Shown one piece after another: positions 11,750-23,207 of a stretch of DNA of 58,638 bases. Numbering within the stretch: the stretch's first letter is position 1; every line of letters starts with the position of its first letter. Position numbers and translations under genes: made by a program. The notes beneath the pieces are model-generated. The model made no database searches. It was not told the DNA's origin and worked only from the letters and a program-made list of their open reading frames with translations. Source of the stretch: Entrophospora sp. SA101 (lineage: Eukaryota; Glomeromycota; Glomeromycetes; Entrophosporales; Entrophosporaceae); assembly GCA_958430865.1 (NCBI GenBank), contig CAUDNR010000780.1, positions 6,976 through 65,613 on the forward strand, in the 5' to 3' direction.

Positions 11750-12950
11750 ATGCCCAACATGTCAGAAAGACCAAGATTCAAGGAGGGTTTAGCTAAAATC
11801 AAAGATGAGGATCTTTTCAAAGAAATCAACAAAGTTCCATTATTTATGACTGAGCTACTCGAGGATGAAAGAGAAGAAAATGCAGACTTTGTCAGCTTTA
11901 TAATCCTTGATTTATGATGGACCACCAGAAGGTGTATATTTATTTATTTATTAGATAATTGATTATTCTAACATCATAATCATCCTCATACTCGTCATTG
12001 AATGTTTAAATAGAAATTGCAGAAAATTTTAAGAATCAAGGAAATGAATGTTTCAAATCTGGCAAATTGCATTATCAAGATGCAATAAATTTTTACACTA
12101 AAGCATTAGATACTGATTGCAAAGATAATAAAATGATTGAAGCTTGTTTAACTAATAGAGCTGCCATAAATTTGGAATTATGTTAGTATAAACAATAATC
12201 AATCATTATTGGTGGACTAGTAAAATGCTAATATATATATATTCTGTTTATAGGAAATTATCATAGAGTTTTAAATGATTGTGCAAAGGCATTAAAAATC
12301 AATCTTAAAAATACCAAAGCATTTTATCAATCCGCAAAAGCTTTATATATGCTTGATAAATTAGATGAGGCTTTGGGTTGTTGTGATCATGCACTTTTGG
12401 TAAATTAAAATATATTCAACATGCTAGCCATTCATCATTCATTTATATTATTAACCATGTATGTATGTGTAATAATTTATAAACAAAAGTAAAAATTAAA
12501 TTGATCCGAATAAGCTTGCCATGCAAAAAGAGAAGGAAAAATGTATAAATCATAAGAAGGTCTTGGACGAGAAATGATAAAAACAACTAGAATTGGAATT
12601 AAAAAAAAAAAAGAAAAGGAAAAATTGCATTGGAAAAGGCGATAAAGGTTTTTTTATTTTTATATTTCAATTGATAACTGCAGCAACTACAAAATAATAA
12701 TATTTTTAATTACTTTTGAAAATATTCGCGATATTCAAATGGAATCAACTTTGAATGTTCCTGACTCACCACATTCTGTTCATCTTCATCCAGAATCACA
12801 ACAATTAATATGGCCTGTTTTTTTTTTCTATATCCAGAGTACAAAGAGTCAGATTTTGTTGCAGCTCTTAATGAAGACACTACATTTCTTGATTATTTAG
12901 AAGTAATTTTTGAAAATCCTGCACCTAGAGGGACATTGATGGCAAATATA
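11750..12950 (+). pseudogene. TTC4/CNS1-like co-chaperone pseudogene, right arm, truncated at the Tc1
   Basis: The same broken gene as in the left arm. Exons run approximately 11750-11931, 12014-12181 and 12254-12408, with further pieces to 12950. TPR motifs (NFKNQGNECFKSGK, NRAAINLEL, DEALGCCDHALLV) precede the wheel-domain segment YPEYKESDFVAALNEDTTFL. The gene stops at the TA (12949-12950) where the Tc1 begins. The C-terminal part found beyond the Tc1 in the left arm is absent here, because after the Tc1 the sequence switches to a BTB-TLDc fragment. Frameshifts and stops match the left arm, so the gene was already dead, or was homogenised, when the arms became identical. Confidence 0.75.
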
Positions 12951-14237
12951 CAGTGTGTAACAAAAAATTTTGGAAAAATTTTCACAAATTCAAACACTAA
13001 TAACTTTCCCAAAATAAAAGTGATTCATTTCATGTTTTGAATATATAAAAAATATCTACTAAACTATATTAGGATACGTTTAAATTGTTTTGTTTTGTTT
13101 TGTTTTGTTTTGTTTTGTTATGAAATCAATGTCATAATGTCATCTTCTGATAAAGAAACCCAAAGAAAAGCAATATTACAATTGTGGAATAATGGAATTA
13201 CTTCAGCGAAAGAAATACATTCTAGAACTGGTATCATAATGTCAACAATCTATTACAATCTTAAAAAATTAAAAGAAAAAGGTGATAATTCAAGAAAAAT
13301 CAGTAGTCATCCCAAAAAAATTACTGCGAATGAATCAAAAGCAATTTGACAATATTTGCGTCATGACCCAAGACTTTCTACAAGAACTTTAGCAAGAAAA
13401 TTATCAAATAATGTTGCCAACGTGTCCCATATGACAGTTTCAAGACATTTGAGAAACTTGGGCTACAAAAATAATTTGCCTTTAAAGACACCTATGCTCA
13501 CTGTTGCTCACAAAGAAGCTCGTATTAGTTGGGCAACCAGACATCTCAATGATAATTGGGAGACCACTCTATTTTCTGATGAGACTGCCTTTCAGTTATT
13601 CAGAAATACAATATCCCAATGGTACAAAGGTGAAAGGCCAGTACGAAGGATTCCTAAAGATCGAACAAAAATTTTTGCATGGGGAGGATTTTGTGTACAA
13701 GGAAAAACTTCTCTTTTTTGCTTCAGAGGAATTATGAATGCAAACTTTTATATTGATATATTACAAAGACATAAGCGAGAGATCAACAGAATGCTTGGAA
13801 ACAATTGGTGCTTCCAGCAAGACAATGATCCAAAGCATACAAGCAGAGTTTGTCAAACATTTTTGAATGAAAATTTTCCAGAAGTTATAGACTGGCCCTC
13901 CAATAGTCCAGATTTAAACCCAATTGAAAACCTTTGGGCAATTGTTAAAAGAAATGTAGAAATGCGCATGCCTAAAAATCTCCCAGAATTAGAGCAGTAT
14001 ATGATAGAAGAATGGGATAGAATTCCGAATAATATTATAATTAATCTTGTTAGTTCAATGAGAAGAAGATGTGAGATGATAATTGAAAATAATGGCGAAA
14101 GAATTAATTATTAATTTTTACATTAATAAAAACTTTAGATTTTAAGCTTTATTTTGATATATTTTTCATTCGTTTTTATATGATAGTTTTTGAAGGATGA
14201 ATAAATAAAAAATTCCAAAATTTTTTGTTACACACTG
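12951..14237 (+). mobile_element. Tc1/mariner element, right arm, inactive
   Basis: 1,287 bp, with ends CAGTGTGTAACAAAAAATTT and its complement. TA flanks the inner end only. The transposase starts at 13140 (MSSSDKETQRKAIL). It is interrupted by a TGA at 13347-13349 (GGA in the left copy) but is otherwise open to 14114, so the whole catalytic part is intact: SDETAFQ (first Asp), QQDNDPKHTS (second Asp) and SPDLNPIENLW (Glu). Compared with the left-arm Tc1, the first 350 bp are identical and the rest carries about a dozen substitutions, two 3-base differences and a one-base difference. One stop codon separates this copy from an open frame; I cannot say whether it is active elsewhere. Confidence 0.9.
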
Positions 14238-15010
14238 AAGCAATTCTTCTTCATATACTTCTTTATCAATCAGATTGATGGAATCATTGTAGATATTTTA
14301 ACCGAATCATTTGATAAAGCTGCTTTATAATATAAAGAAATTGAATAAACATTAAAGATTTTAATGCCTACTTTGATTTCTATGTCACAAAAATACAGGT
14401 TTGTTAAATCGCTCGCAAGCTTACAGATACATTATTATTACACAAATGAAAATTGTTATTGCTTTTTCAAAAGGGTCCAAGGATAGGAAAAGGAAAATTA
14501 TTAACTATAAAAACAAAACTTTAATTTCTAGCTGGATTGACTACAAAGACGTAATTCAAATAATATGCCTTACCATTTTGAATTGATTCTTCGTGGGTCT
14601 TTGAAATGGATTTCCTGAAAATTATTTACAAATAAATGCAATGACATTGAGTAGATTATAGCTATCGTGAAAATGAATGGCTCTGGAGAATTGGTTGGTG
14701 GTTATAACCTAGTTTGTTGGAATTTAGAAGACAGGTTTAATTATTATTATTATATTAAAACTGATAAATGTTTTCTTTTTCAAGATTAATGAAAACAATA
14801 TCAAAGAACATGTGAACACACGCAGCATATCATGATGGTTCTCAAAACATTAATAAATTAATAGACATAATGGAAGTTTGACAGATATTGATGATTTAAT
14901 ACTATATAATGTACTAATGATGAGAATCATTATGACTGTATTTTTTATGAAAAGAATTTGAATCTTAGAAATCAATAATAAATTTATTGGAAGAATATGA
15001 AATATATAAA
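14238..15010. pseudogene. Scrambled BTB-BACK-TLDc pseudogene
   Basis: Pieces of the gene intact at 18819-20504 occur here in mixed orientation. At 14238-14290 there is a BACK-domain piece (minus; compare DKEIYEELFH). At about 14305-14440 there is a BTB piece (minus; compare SDFYDMEIKIG). At 14513-15010 there is the TLDc domain on the plus strand (TLISSWIDYKD, FELILRGS, GELVGGYNLVCWNLED, FYEKNLNLRNQ), with several stops and frameshifts. N- and C-terminal parts therefore lie on opposite strands, so an inversion occurred inside the gene. It starts exactly at the outer end of the right-arm Tc1. Confidence 0.75.
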
Positions 15011-15043
15011 TTAATAAAATATATTTTTTATATCTAATATAAC

Positions 15044-15771
15044 TAGTTATGGGAATGGACGGTTCAGCCTGGAACGGTTTAAATGCGGCTTGAACTTAAC
15101 CAATGCTGTTTGGTTTACACATTTCAAGTCGTGATTTGTGATTAAGCCAGTTCAAACTCTGGTTTGAAACTGAACTAAACGTATATATTTAATTTTCATT
15201 GATCAGGGCCAACTAAAAATATAGTGAATTTTTACCCTCAAAATAAAGATATATATATATATTATTACTGCTACCATTACTGCCACTGCAATTACCAATA
15301 CCAATACCAAATACCATACCTGATTCAAAACTCCAATTTGACAGCAGGTTTTCATAATATTTTTGTGAAAAAAATTTTTTTTAAGGAGAATTGATAATGC
15401 TCTCAACCTCAATAAATATTTCATCAATGATTCAACTCGAATACATGACATTACACTTATACCTTCCATTTCATAATCACCATCAATTGTTTAAATTCCT
15501 AATAATTTACAAATCATTAGAATTACTTTGAAAGTAAATGAATATTTTATGAAATTTAGAAGTTCCGTATTTGTGTCCATATTATGGGGATTGGAAAACT
15601 TCGACTGGCACTTTAAAAAATCATATCTGATGAAAATGATAGTAGTGATTAGATAAAATGCTAAAATTGTGATTGAAACTGGGTTCAAACCGTGATAGTA
15701 AACTGCTGGTTGGCATGGCTCACTAGTCAAACTGGTGGTTTATAAACTGAACCGAACAGTTCTCATCCCTA
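15044..15771. mobile_element. hAT-type MITE, about 728 bp
   Basis: The left end reads TAGTTATGGGAATGGACGGT. The right end, in complement, reads TAGGGATGAGAACTGTTCGG. Sub-terminal GGTTC/GAACC motifs recur (ACGGTTCAGCCTGGAACGGT, GGTTTGAAACTGAAC, GGGTTCAAACCGTG), as is common at hAT ends. No transposase frame lies inside. The ends resemble the hAT remnant at 30954. An 8-bp target duplication is not visible, so the borders are approximate. Confidence 0.6.
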
Positions 15772-16491
15772 GACAAACATATGAAACAAAAAACAAACAA
15801 GTTGATAAATCCTCTATATAATGAAACATTTACCTGGGTCTCTACAGCGAGGTTTCAGTTTATACATATGCTGAATTTATTAGTAATAAATAGTAAGCAT
15901 CAGCAAATTGTTATGGAGAAAATAGAAAATTTAATGTAAAATGTAGATTTAAAATTACTTAAGACCCTAAAATTTGGATAATTCAACATTAGATAATTCA
16001 GGTTTTTGTCCTTTCTTAATGCAAATTTCTTTTTTTCTGTAAAGCAGTTCTTTTATTGGGTTGGAACAGTTATCTTCCTTTTAGATAAATCACCAATCAT
16101 ATCATCCATTTTGTGATCACGTGCTTCGGAATAATGAAAATAAATGGACTTTAGTAAGACAATATAACGGGTATACATATTAATATGAAAAAGTTATACG
16201 AAAAAAACTTCTTGATAGATTTGTACACTCCTTTAAAGTTTTAACACCTTGGTCTGTACCAATTCTAAATTTCCACATTATAAAAATCTGATTCATATAA
16301 AAGTTTGTTAAATCAGTTACAAGCTTATTAATATGATTTAATGGTAAAATATTTCATTGGGATCTGTAAGGTGTTGTTATGTTTTATACATGAAGACAAG
16401 ACATTTGTAAGTTTTTAAATTGACAATTCAACATGTGACACTAAGTCAAATCTTTTACTAATGGAATGTTCTTTTTTATTTTAAATAAATT
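15772..16491. other. Intergenic with a BTB-domain fragment
   Basis: At about 16255-16350 (minus) there is a short piece of a BTB gene (compare the region encoding GKLVTDLTSLLYGSDFYDMEIK). It is clearly related to, but diverged from, the intact gene at 18819-20504. The rest shows no gene or repeat I can name. Confidence 0.5.
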
Positions 16492-18746
16492 TATATATGG
16501 GTTCCATGCTAGCAAAAAGGACCTTCGGGAAAAAAGGGGTTTTAGAGAAATCAGTTGATTTTTGTTTTTCTCCCCATTTTTCTGTCAAAACAATCCCTGA
16601 TTTCTGACTCTAAAAATAAATTACTAACCCCTTTTCTGTCCCACAAAAAAATTTTTTTTATTTACAATAATTAAACAATTAAAATAATTAAACATGACAA
16701 CTAGTCAAGACACTTCTCAATATTTTTATGATTTATTTGAACTTGGTTTAGAAGAATATGGTGATTACAAAAGTATTCAAGAAATTATTCATAATTTAAA
16801 AATTTTTTTTGAACATCCAACAAGTTGTACTTGCCATGTTCTTGAAAAACAAAAAAACATTAGAACTTGCTTTGAAAAAATTGGATTTAAAAAATTTTTT
16901 CAAAGACATTTTCAAATCATTAATTTAACTAACAAAGAATTAGATTTATTTTTGAAAGCACAACTTTTAGCAATGGAAATAGAAACAAAAATTTAAAGTC
17001 TTCTGAAAAAATTATTCAGAGAACAAATTATAGATTTTGCTTTAATTCAACATACTCTCTTTGCTAAACAGCATTTTTAATGTTATATAATATAAGAAAT
17101 CATAAATTTAAAAATATTGTAGAACATTTACACAATGAAGGAATAAATGAATGAATTCATGGAAACACAGGAAGAGCTCCTATATATAAAACTAAAGTCA
17201 ATATTGATGAAAATTTAAAATTCATTGTAAAAAATTTTCTAAATCAATATTCTTTATTACATGGATTACCTTCACCAATGAGGCATAGAAATGATTCTGG
17301 AGCATTTATTTATCTTCCTACTGATAAAAGATTTATATCTGTGTATAAAGAATTTAAAAAATTTTATTTAGAAAATATTTTGAAAATTGAATCTGAAAAT
17401 GATTTAGAAGAAGAAAAAATTATTTCTTATGATTCTTTTAGAAGATTATGGAATGAACTAATGCCTAATTTAAAATTTCAGCTCTTGAAAGTGATTTATG
17501 TGATAATTGTGTCCAATTTAAATCAAAATTGCAATTAGCAAAAAGAAATATTGATGAATATAATAATGTTGAAGCTGAATTTAATGAACATAAAAAAATG
17601 GCAAACCTAGAACATGATCATTATAATAATAATATTGAATTAAGTAAAAGTGATTTGTCAATTGCACATATTTGTTATGATTGGGCACAAAATGTCACCA
17701 TTCCTTATTCACCTCAGCAAGCAGGACCATTGTATTTTTTATCAGGTTATGCTGTTCACTTATTTGGAGTTTGTAAAACTGAGGGAGGAATAAATAAACA
17801 ATTGAATTTTTTAATAGGAGAAGATGAACTTCCTCAAGGCACATCTAAAGGAGCAAATACTACTTTAAATTTAGTTTATCAGGCTCTGCAAATATTTGCA
17901 AAGCATGGTAAAAAAAAAATTACATATAACTTGTGATAATTGCTCTGGACAAAATAAAAATAACCCATCTCTTTGGTTTTGGACTTGGATAATAATGTTG
18001 GGTTGGTATGAGGAAATTACAATTAATTTTATGATTCCAGGACATACAAAATTTATATGTGATTCTTTTTTTGGACACAAAAAAGTTATATGGAAATAGT
18101 AAAGTTAATCAAATTAAAGACATTGAAAATATTATTAATAATTCTTCAGAAGGAAATGAATCAATACAATATAAAAATGGTTTAGGGTGAATTATTTGTA
18201 AAAAAATTTAAAACTTTACCTAATATAAAGCAATATCATCATTTTAGATTTAATAATCTGCCTGAAAACAAAGGAAAAGTATTTGCTTCAACAAAATCTG
18301 GTGGTGAGGAAAAATGGTTTAATCTTTTAAAAGATAATAAATTTAGTCATAATGAACCCATTAATATTATTCCAATTAATATAGACTTGGAAAGAAAATT
18401 ATATTTATACAAAAAATTAGGAATTTTGTAGAGGAACCTCATAAGGATGTTCATTTTTCAAATCCTGATTCTAATGAAATGGAAATTAATTAAAAACAAT
18501 ATATTTTTTTAAAATAATAATAATAAAATTGTAAGATTATCATTTCCTTTTTTGTCATTATACAATTTTGGGGATCAAAATTCAATAAATTTTTGTAAAA
18601 GAATTATACACTTTTCTATTAATTGAATGTTGACAAAAATTATGCCAAATTATAATCATCGCTTCAAAGAATATAACAGTGTTAATAACTCATTTTGGGG
18701 TTCTTGAACCCGAAGGTCCTTTTTGCTAGCATGGAACCCATATATA
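16492..18746 (+). mobile_element. DNA transposon with 38-bp terminal inverted repeats, copy 1 (DUF7869-like protein remnants)
   Basis: Perfect 38-bp inverted ends start TATATATGGGTTCCATGCTA at 16492 and mirror at 18709-18746, so this copy is complete at 2,255 bp. The plus-strand coding remnant begins at 16694 (MTTSQDTSQYFYDLFELG) and continues, broken by many stops and frameshifts, through pieces such as CDNCVQFKSK, TIPYSPQQAGPLYFLSGYAV, DNCSGQNKNN and IPGHTKFICDSFFGH. The order DNC.GQNKN ... GHTK..D..FG resembles the DUF7869-type proteins common in fungal transposons. This is a presumed DDE transposase, recalled from family knowledge and not verified. The target duplication may be a TA, but the TATATA flank makes it ambiguous. 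Confidence 0.75.
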
Positions 18747-18818
18747 CACATATACATATCTTTTGAAAGAAAAAAAACAAATAATTGTTATTATATCTAT
18801 AAAATACCACCTTAATTA

Positions 18819-20504
18819 TTAAACTTTCTTGATCAATCTATATATTTCACATTCTTCCAGCAGATGAATTTTATTATTACGATTTCTAAGATTCAAATCT
18901 TTTTCATAAAAAACACCATCATCATGATTCTCATTATCAGCAAATGAATAAAAACAATAGAGTTTATTATTAGTCCTCATATATAATACTAGATTATTAA
19001 AATCTGCCAAACTTTCATGAAATCTTTTTTTGCTTATTAACTTATTAATGAATGGGCGGCCATCATGATATAATGCACACCCAGGATCCTTTACTCTACT
19101 TAATACTGAATCATTTATTTTGTTTTCTTCAATCTTGAAAATGAAACTTTCATCTGTTTCAATATAATAACAAGAACGATATACATCATTCAGATTCCAA
19201 CAAACTGGGTTAAAACCACCAACCAATTCTCCAGTATCTTTAATTTTCATGATAGTTATAGTCTGTTCGACGTTATAGCACTTATTTTCAAAGACTTTTT
19301 TGGAAAATCCATCTTGAGACCCACGAAGGATCAATTCAAATTGATAAGGTATATTGTTTTGATTATATAAATCATAATCACTTTTGTAATCAATCCAGCT
19401 AGAAATCAAAGCTTTCATTTCTGTGTTTAACAATTTTCCCTTTTCAGTTCTTGGGTCTTTTTGAAAAAGCAATAATGACAATAATGACTTTGGTTGCCAT
19501 TCATTTGCGTGATAGTAATGGAACAGCTCTTCATATATTTCTTTATCAATTACTTGCAAATAAGGTTTGATATAATTATGAAAATCATTTTGTAAAATTT
19601 GATTAAACCTGATTAATGGAATTACATCCTTTAATATATTTTTCAATTCGATCAAACCATCTTTACTCCATTCCAAAATATTTCTTTTATTCCCCAACAT
19701 TTCATTTTGTCCAATACCCCATTCGATGATATTATTCCAAATATCAATCTCATCTAGTATTATATCATCACGCATCAATAAAAATAAAAGTGTTGTTTTT
19801 TCAATTGCAACAACATCTTCAGATTTTAGAAATAGTTCTGGCTTATAATTAATTAATTCCTTAAAATAATCTTGAAGTAAGTTAAATGATTGACTTTTGA
19901 ATGATATGTTATAAAAATAATTTATGTTCTGATGAATCCATTTTTTTTCCTTTTTGATTAAATTTTTTTGTAAATCATCAATCAACTCATTGAAATTTAA
20001 TTCATCACAAGCTTCAAGTAATTCAATAATTTCATCATGATCCAGATTAATCATATTAATAGTTCCATTGTAAATATAGCTTTAAATAACAAAAAGAACT
20101 AATTTTATCAATATAACCTTTACAATGTATATTATTGTAAAACAACAAATTAATTAAAAAAGCAAATAAAATTAATCTTACGTCAAAAGTATTTCAAATA
20201 TATTTGGAGATAAATTTTCTTTTTCAAACAAAATAACACCATCTCCGGAATTTTTTACCCAATTGTTTGATAATGCTGCCCTGAAATAAGAAGACCTTGC
20301 TTTTAAAATAGTAGAATGAACTTTAAAAGTTTTTACATCTTCATCTGCTCCAATTTTAATTTCCATATCATAAAAATCTGACCCATACAATAAGCTTGTT
20401 AAATCAGTCACAAGCTTACCAATATATTTTAATGGTGAAGCATTGCTATTAGAAATGATAAGGTTGTCTAATAATGTTACTATATTTTCAGAAAATTTAG
20501 TCAT
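18819..20504 (-). CDS. BTB-BACK-TLDc domain protein, repeat copy 1
   Basis: Exons 20504-20182 and 20079-18819 join to 527 residues. The BTB domain is at about residues 36-112 (SDFYDMEIKIGADEDVKTFK, VHSTILKARSSYFRAAL, and YIYNG across the intron). A BACK-like helical region is at about 120-260 (ELLEACDELNFNELID, IIEWGIGQ, KDVIPLIRF). A TLDc domain is at about 330-525 (ISSWIDYKSDYDLYN, PYQFELILRGSQDGFS, GGFNPVCWNL, PGCALYHDGRP). BTB proteins often act as Cullin-3 substrate adaptors, and TLDc domains are linked to V-ATPase regulation and oxidative stress. Which role applies here is unknown. This architecture is massively multi-copied in Rhizophagus. There is no signal peptide. The gene lies between a DNA transposon and a LINE. 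Confidence 0.88.
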
Positions 20505-20570
20505 TTTTGTTTTTGTTTCACGAGCCTTGTTTTGTTACGTAGCAGAACTTTAAAAATTGTAAGTGCTGCG

Positions 20571-20870
20571 CAGACAACCTCGTTCCAATTTGTAGTGATC
20601 ATCCATCATTTAACAAATAATGGAGTGTAGATATTGTTCTTGTTTGAATTATAAAGGAATTCCTTTGTTTCCTCTGATATAATCGAATTAAAACCAGTTG
20701 CAACATAAATTCGGGTTCAATTTTTTCATATTCGAAAAACTTTATTAAATTTTTGGATGGCTTAGTCGATTATTCTTTTCAGCAAGAAATTTAAAATTTG
20801 TCATACCAAAATTACTAATCGCGTTTAATTATAATTCATTGAAACAAGATTTAAAACGAGGTTTGACTGT
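20571..20870. mobile_element. pogo/Tigger-like MITE, repeat copy 1
   Basis: The left end CAGACAACCTCGTTCCAATT and the complement of the right end, CAGTCAAACCTCGTTTTAAA, are imperfect inverted repeats of the pogo/Tigger CAGT..AACCTCG type. TATA follows the right end. There is no coding capacity, and it lies just upstream of the BTB gene start. The border assignment is approximate. Confidence 0.5.
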
Positions 20871-21191
20871 ATATACTATTTATTATGTTATGTGGCAATA
20901 ACGTCATGAGAACAATGCAGGTAAGTAGTGCAAGTGTAATAACATGTTTGTATGTAATTATTGATAGACATGTGTATAAGCAATTCGAATTCCTATAATT
21001 GTAAAATAACCTATTTCGTCTGGTCCTCATCGATTAAACTCACACAAAATTAAATTTTACAAATTAGATTATCAGTAACGCGTGTAATTATCAATTGCAA
21101 ACCGGTTTTGTGATTTATTAATATAGTAATAGTAATAGTAGCGAGCTTTCTCTGTGATTGACTAATAATAATGCATAAAAAAATTTATATA
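20871..21191. other. Sequence between MITE and LINE, nothing recognised
   Basis: No open frame or repeat of note; repeated exactly at 38495-38815. It ends with the LINE target-site sequence AAATAGGAAAACTCTATT (21192-21209). Confidence 0.5.
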
Positions 21192-21209
21192 AAATAGGAA
21201 AACTCTATT

Positions 21210-22466
21210 TTTTTTTTTTTTTTTTTTACCCTTAACGATGAGGTAATGTCACGTAATTTTATTTATTGTAGGACAATGAAAATACATGAGTTACATAAAA
21301 AAAAAGAAAATGACTGCCCCCTAGTAAACTAATTAGTTCACTATGAAACCAACCTTTCACCGTTACCTACTAAATCAGGCCCAAAAAGGTATTAAGATTT
21401 AAACACCTGACATTCAAACATAGATAAAAGCAAATGGTTATTACCCATTATAATAATCTAAAAGGAAACCACCTGATGCAATTGCATGTTCTATACCCTC
21501 AGAACCATTTGATAAATTGTTTGTATCTCTATTTAAACTACTAGAGGAGTTGTTAGTAGGATTTTTATTGTATTTATTTTTTATTTTTTTTTCTTTTTTA
21601 GTAATATTTAATGAGGTTTCTAATTTAATCATTTCTTCACATCTGGGTTTCCAAATACGCTCCATGATTTTTAAATATATATTGTTCATAATGATAGATG
21701 TGATTTTGGTAGTGATTTTTGAGTTTGTGGTATGATTTTGTATTTTGTTGGTAATGAAAGAAGGAACAATACCCTTGATCATGTCAATAAATGTGAGATT
21801 GTTCTGGTTGCTATCAACAGACCATATAGTGCTATGTTCTATGAGAATAGGAAAATTATTATTGTTTTTCTTGTTATTCTTGATTTGGTTGTATAGCTCT
21901 TTCTTTGTTTCATGACAGATTTGTTGTACTTTCTGTTTGTTTTGAGGACAAGACCAGACATGATTGAAATCTTCTTTTTCATTGTGGCAGAGAATACAAT
22001 TCCAATGTTTATACAAATCTAGCCTTCTTTTTTTTACATGTTCCAATGTTGGTATTTCTTCTAGCATAAATTTGACTTTGGAAGCTTTACGATTTGAGCT
22101 GAAAAAGGATGTTTCATTGGAAGTTTCATCATTATTCAATGAAAAAAAAGTGTTACTCCAGTCTATGTTGCATTCTCGATATTTTCTATTTCTATATAAG
22201 TTGTACCATTCTGCAAAGCCTTTATTATATGAGATATGTTTGATAAAATGACGTAGATGGGTATCAATAATTATGTTTTTCCATTTTGGCTCATATTTAA
22301 CATGAGAGGATGTTGTGATAAAGGAAAGAGTGGGGAGATTCAAAGCAACCTTAGCAGAAGCATCTACTCTTTCATTATATATGTTTCCTGTGTGTGCTTT
22401 TATCTTTCTAAATGATAATGTAATATTATTGATTTTGATAATATCATATAATATTGACCAAAAAAT
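21210..22466 (-). mobile_element. LINE 3' fragment, repeat copy 1
   Basis: The 3' part of the LINE described at 38834: a 3' poly-A tail (poly-T at 21210-21227 on the plus strand), a 3' UTR, and the C-terminal 300 residues of ORF2 (21441 up) with the zinc-knuckle-like NCILCHNEKEDFNHVWSCP. It ends abruptly at 22466 where direct repeat R ends, in the middle of the RNase H region. The truncation therefore belongs to the duplication and is not ordinary 5' truncation during retrotransposition. Confidence 0.9.
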
Positions 22467-23207
22467 ATTACAATAATATTATTAAAACTGTTAATTATGA
22501 TCACATTGCAAATGACTAAATTTTGATCCCTGAAATCCTTGGTAAATACCACTTTGTCTGGTTTTGTAAAGAAATACATTTGTATTCTATTAAATTTTAT
22601 TATATTCACGAATATGTATAAAGTTTTATTTTTGCATGTTTTGAGATAAAAAAATTTTAAATTTAAAAAAATCACGACTTATCGAGTTTACATATGTACA
22701 TTTATGAATAAATACACGAAAATAAAAAGTACCTCTCACTATTAATAAACAACAGGTCTTCAGAACAAGCTCTATCAAAGTAATATCCATGTTTCCCTAA
22801 AAGAAAAAATCAACAGGGGAGATGGAAGAAGAAACAATAGGAAGGACCATTAGGATTTTCTTTAGAAAATTCTCTAGAAGAAATAGTTGTCATTTTTAAA
22901 AAATATGATAATGATCAAAGAAACGCTAATCCAGAATACAAAACAATATTTTCCGACTTCCTAACACTATCTTCCAACGAAGGTGATACTATAGCTGATA
23001 GTGACTCATCTAATACTATAGGCAACATTGACACCAATACAATCATAGTAGATGATGATGGTGAGTGGAGGAAGGAGAGAGGAGAACGTTACAGCGACAA
23101 GTTATCTCGGGTTAAATTTATAAGAACATTTGCTGATTATATAACACTTTCATCTTACTTTTTAAAAAAATTATTTGTTCCTATTTAATGATAATGATGA
23201 TAATGTA
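22467..23207 (+). other. Junction region with an unassigned open frame
   Basis: The left end of the 11.7-kb segment between the two R copies. A frame open for 115 codons without an ATG runs 22841-23188 on the plus strand (GFSLENSLEEIVVIFKKYDN, later SDKLSRVKFIRTFADYITLS). It may be a remnant exon and I do not recognise it. Elsewhere nothing is seen. Confidence 0.35.

Larger units (their letters stand above)
9410..14237. repeat. Right arm of the 4.8-kb inverted duplication
   Basis: This is the mirror image of 135-4961. It is identical in compared stretches up to about 13302 and divergent from there to the Tc1 end at 14237. Unlike the left arm, the outer Tc1 end has no flanking TA (CACACTG is followed by AAGC), and beyond it lies a BTB-TLDc fragment rather than the rest of TTC4. 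The right arm is therefore the derived copy. Confidence 0.95.
16511..22466. repeat. Direct repeat R, copy 1 (5,956 bp)
   Basis: Matches 34135-40090 with a constant offset of 17,624 and no length difference. All compared stretches and all encoded proteins are identical. The left border lies 19 bp inside the terminal repeat of the transposon, which is complete here. The right border lies within the LINE, which is cut off here but continues in copy 2. Confidence 0.96.

Noticed and set aside
13504..13737. Second frame inside the right-arm Tc1
   Set aside because: Out-of-frame reading of the transposase catalytic region; it is the frame the left copy falls into after its one-base deletion.
135..14237. 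Very large transposon with inverted Tc1 ends (composite element)
   Set aside because: The outer flanks show no shared target duplication, the left outer flank is the continuation of TTC4, and a 14-kb Tc1 composite would not explain the mirror-image genes.
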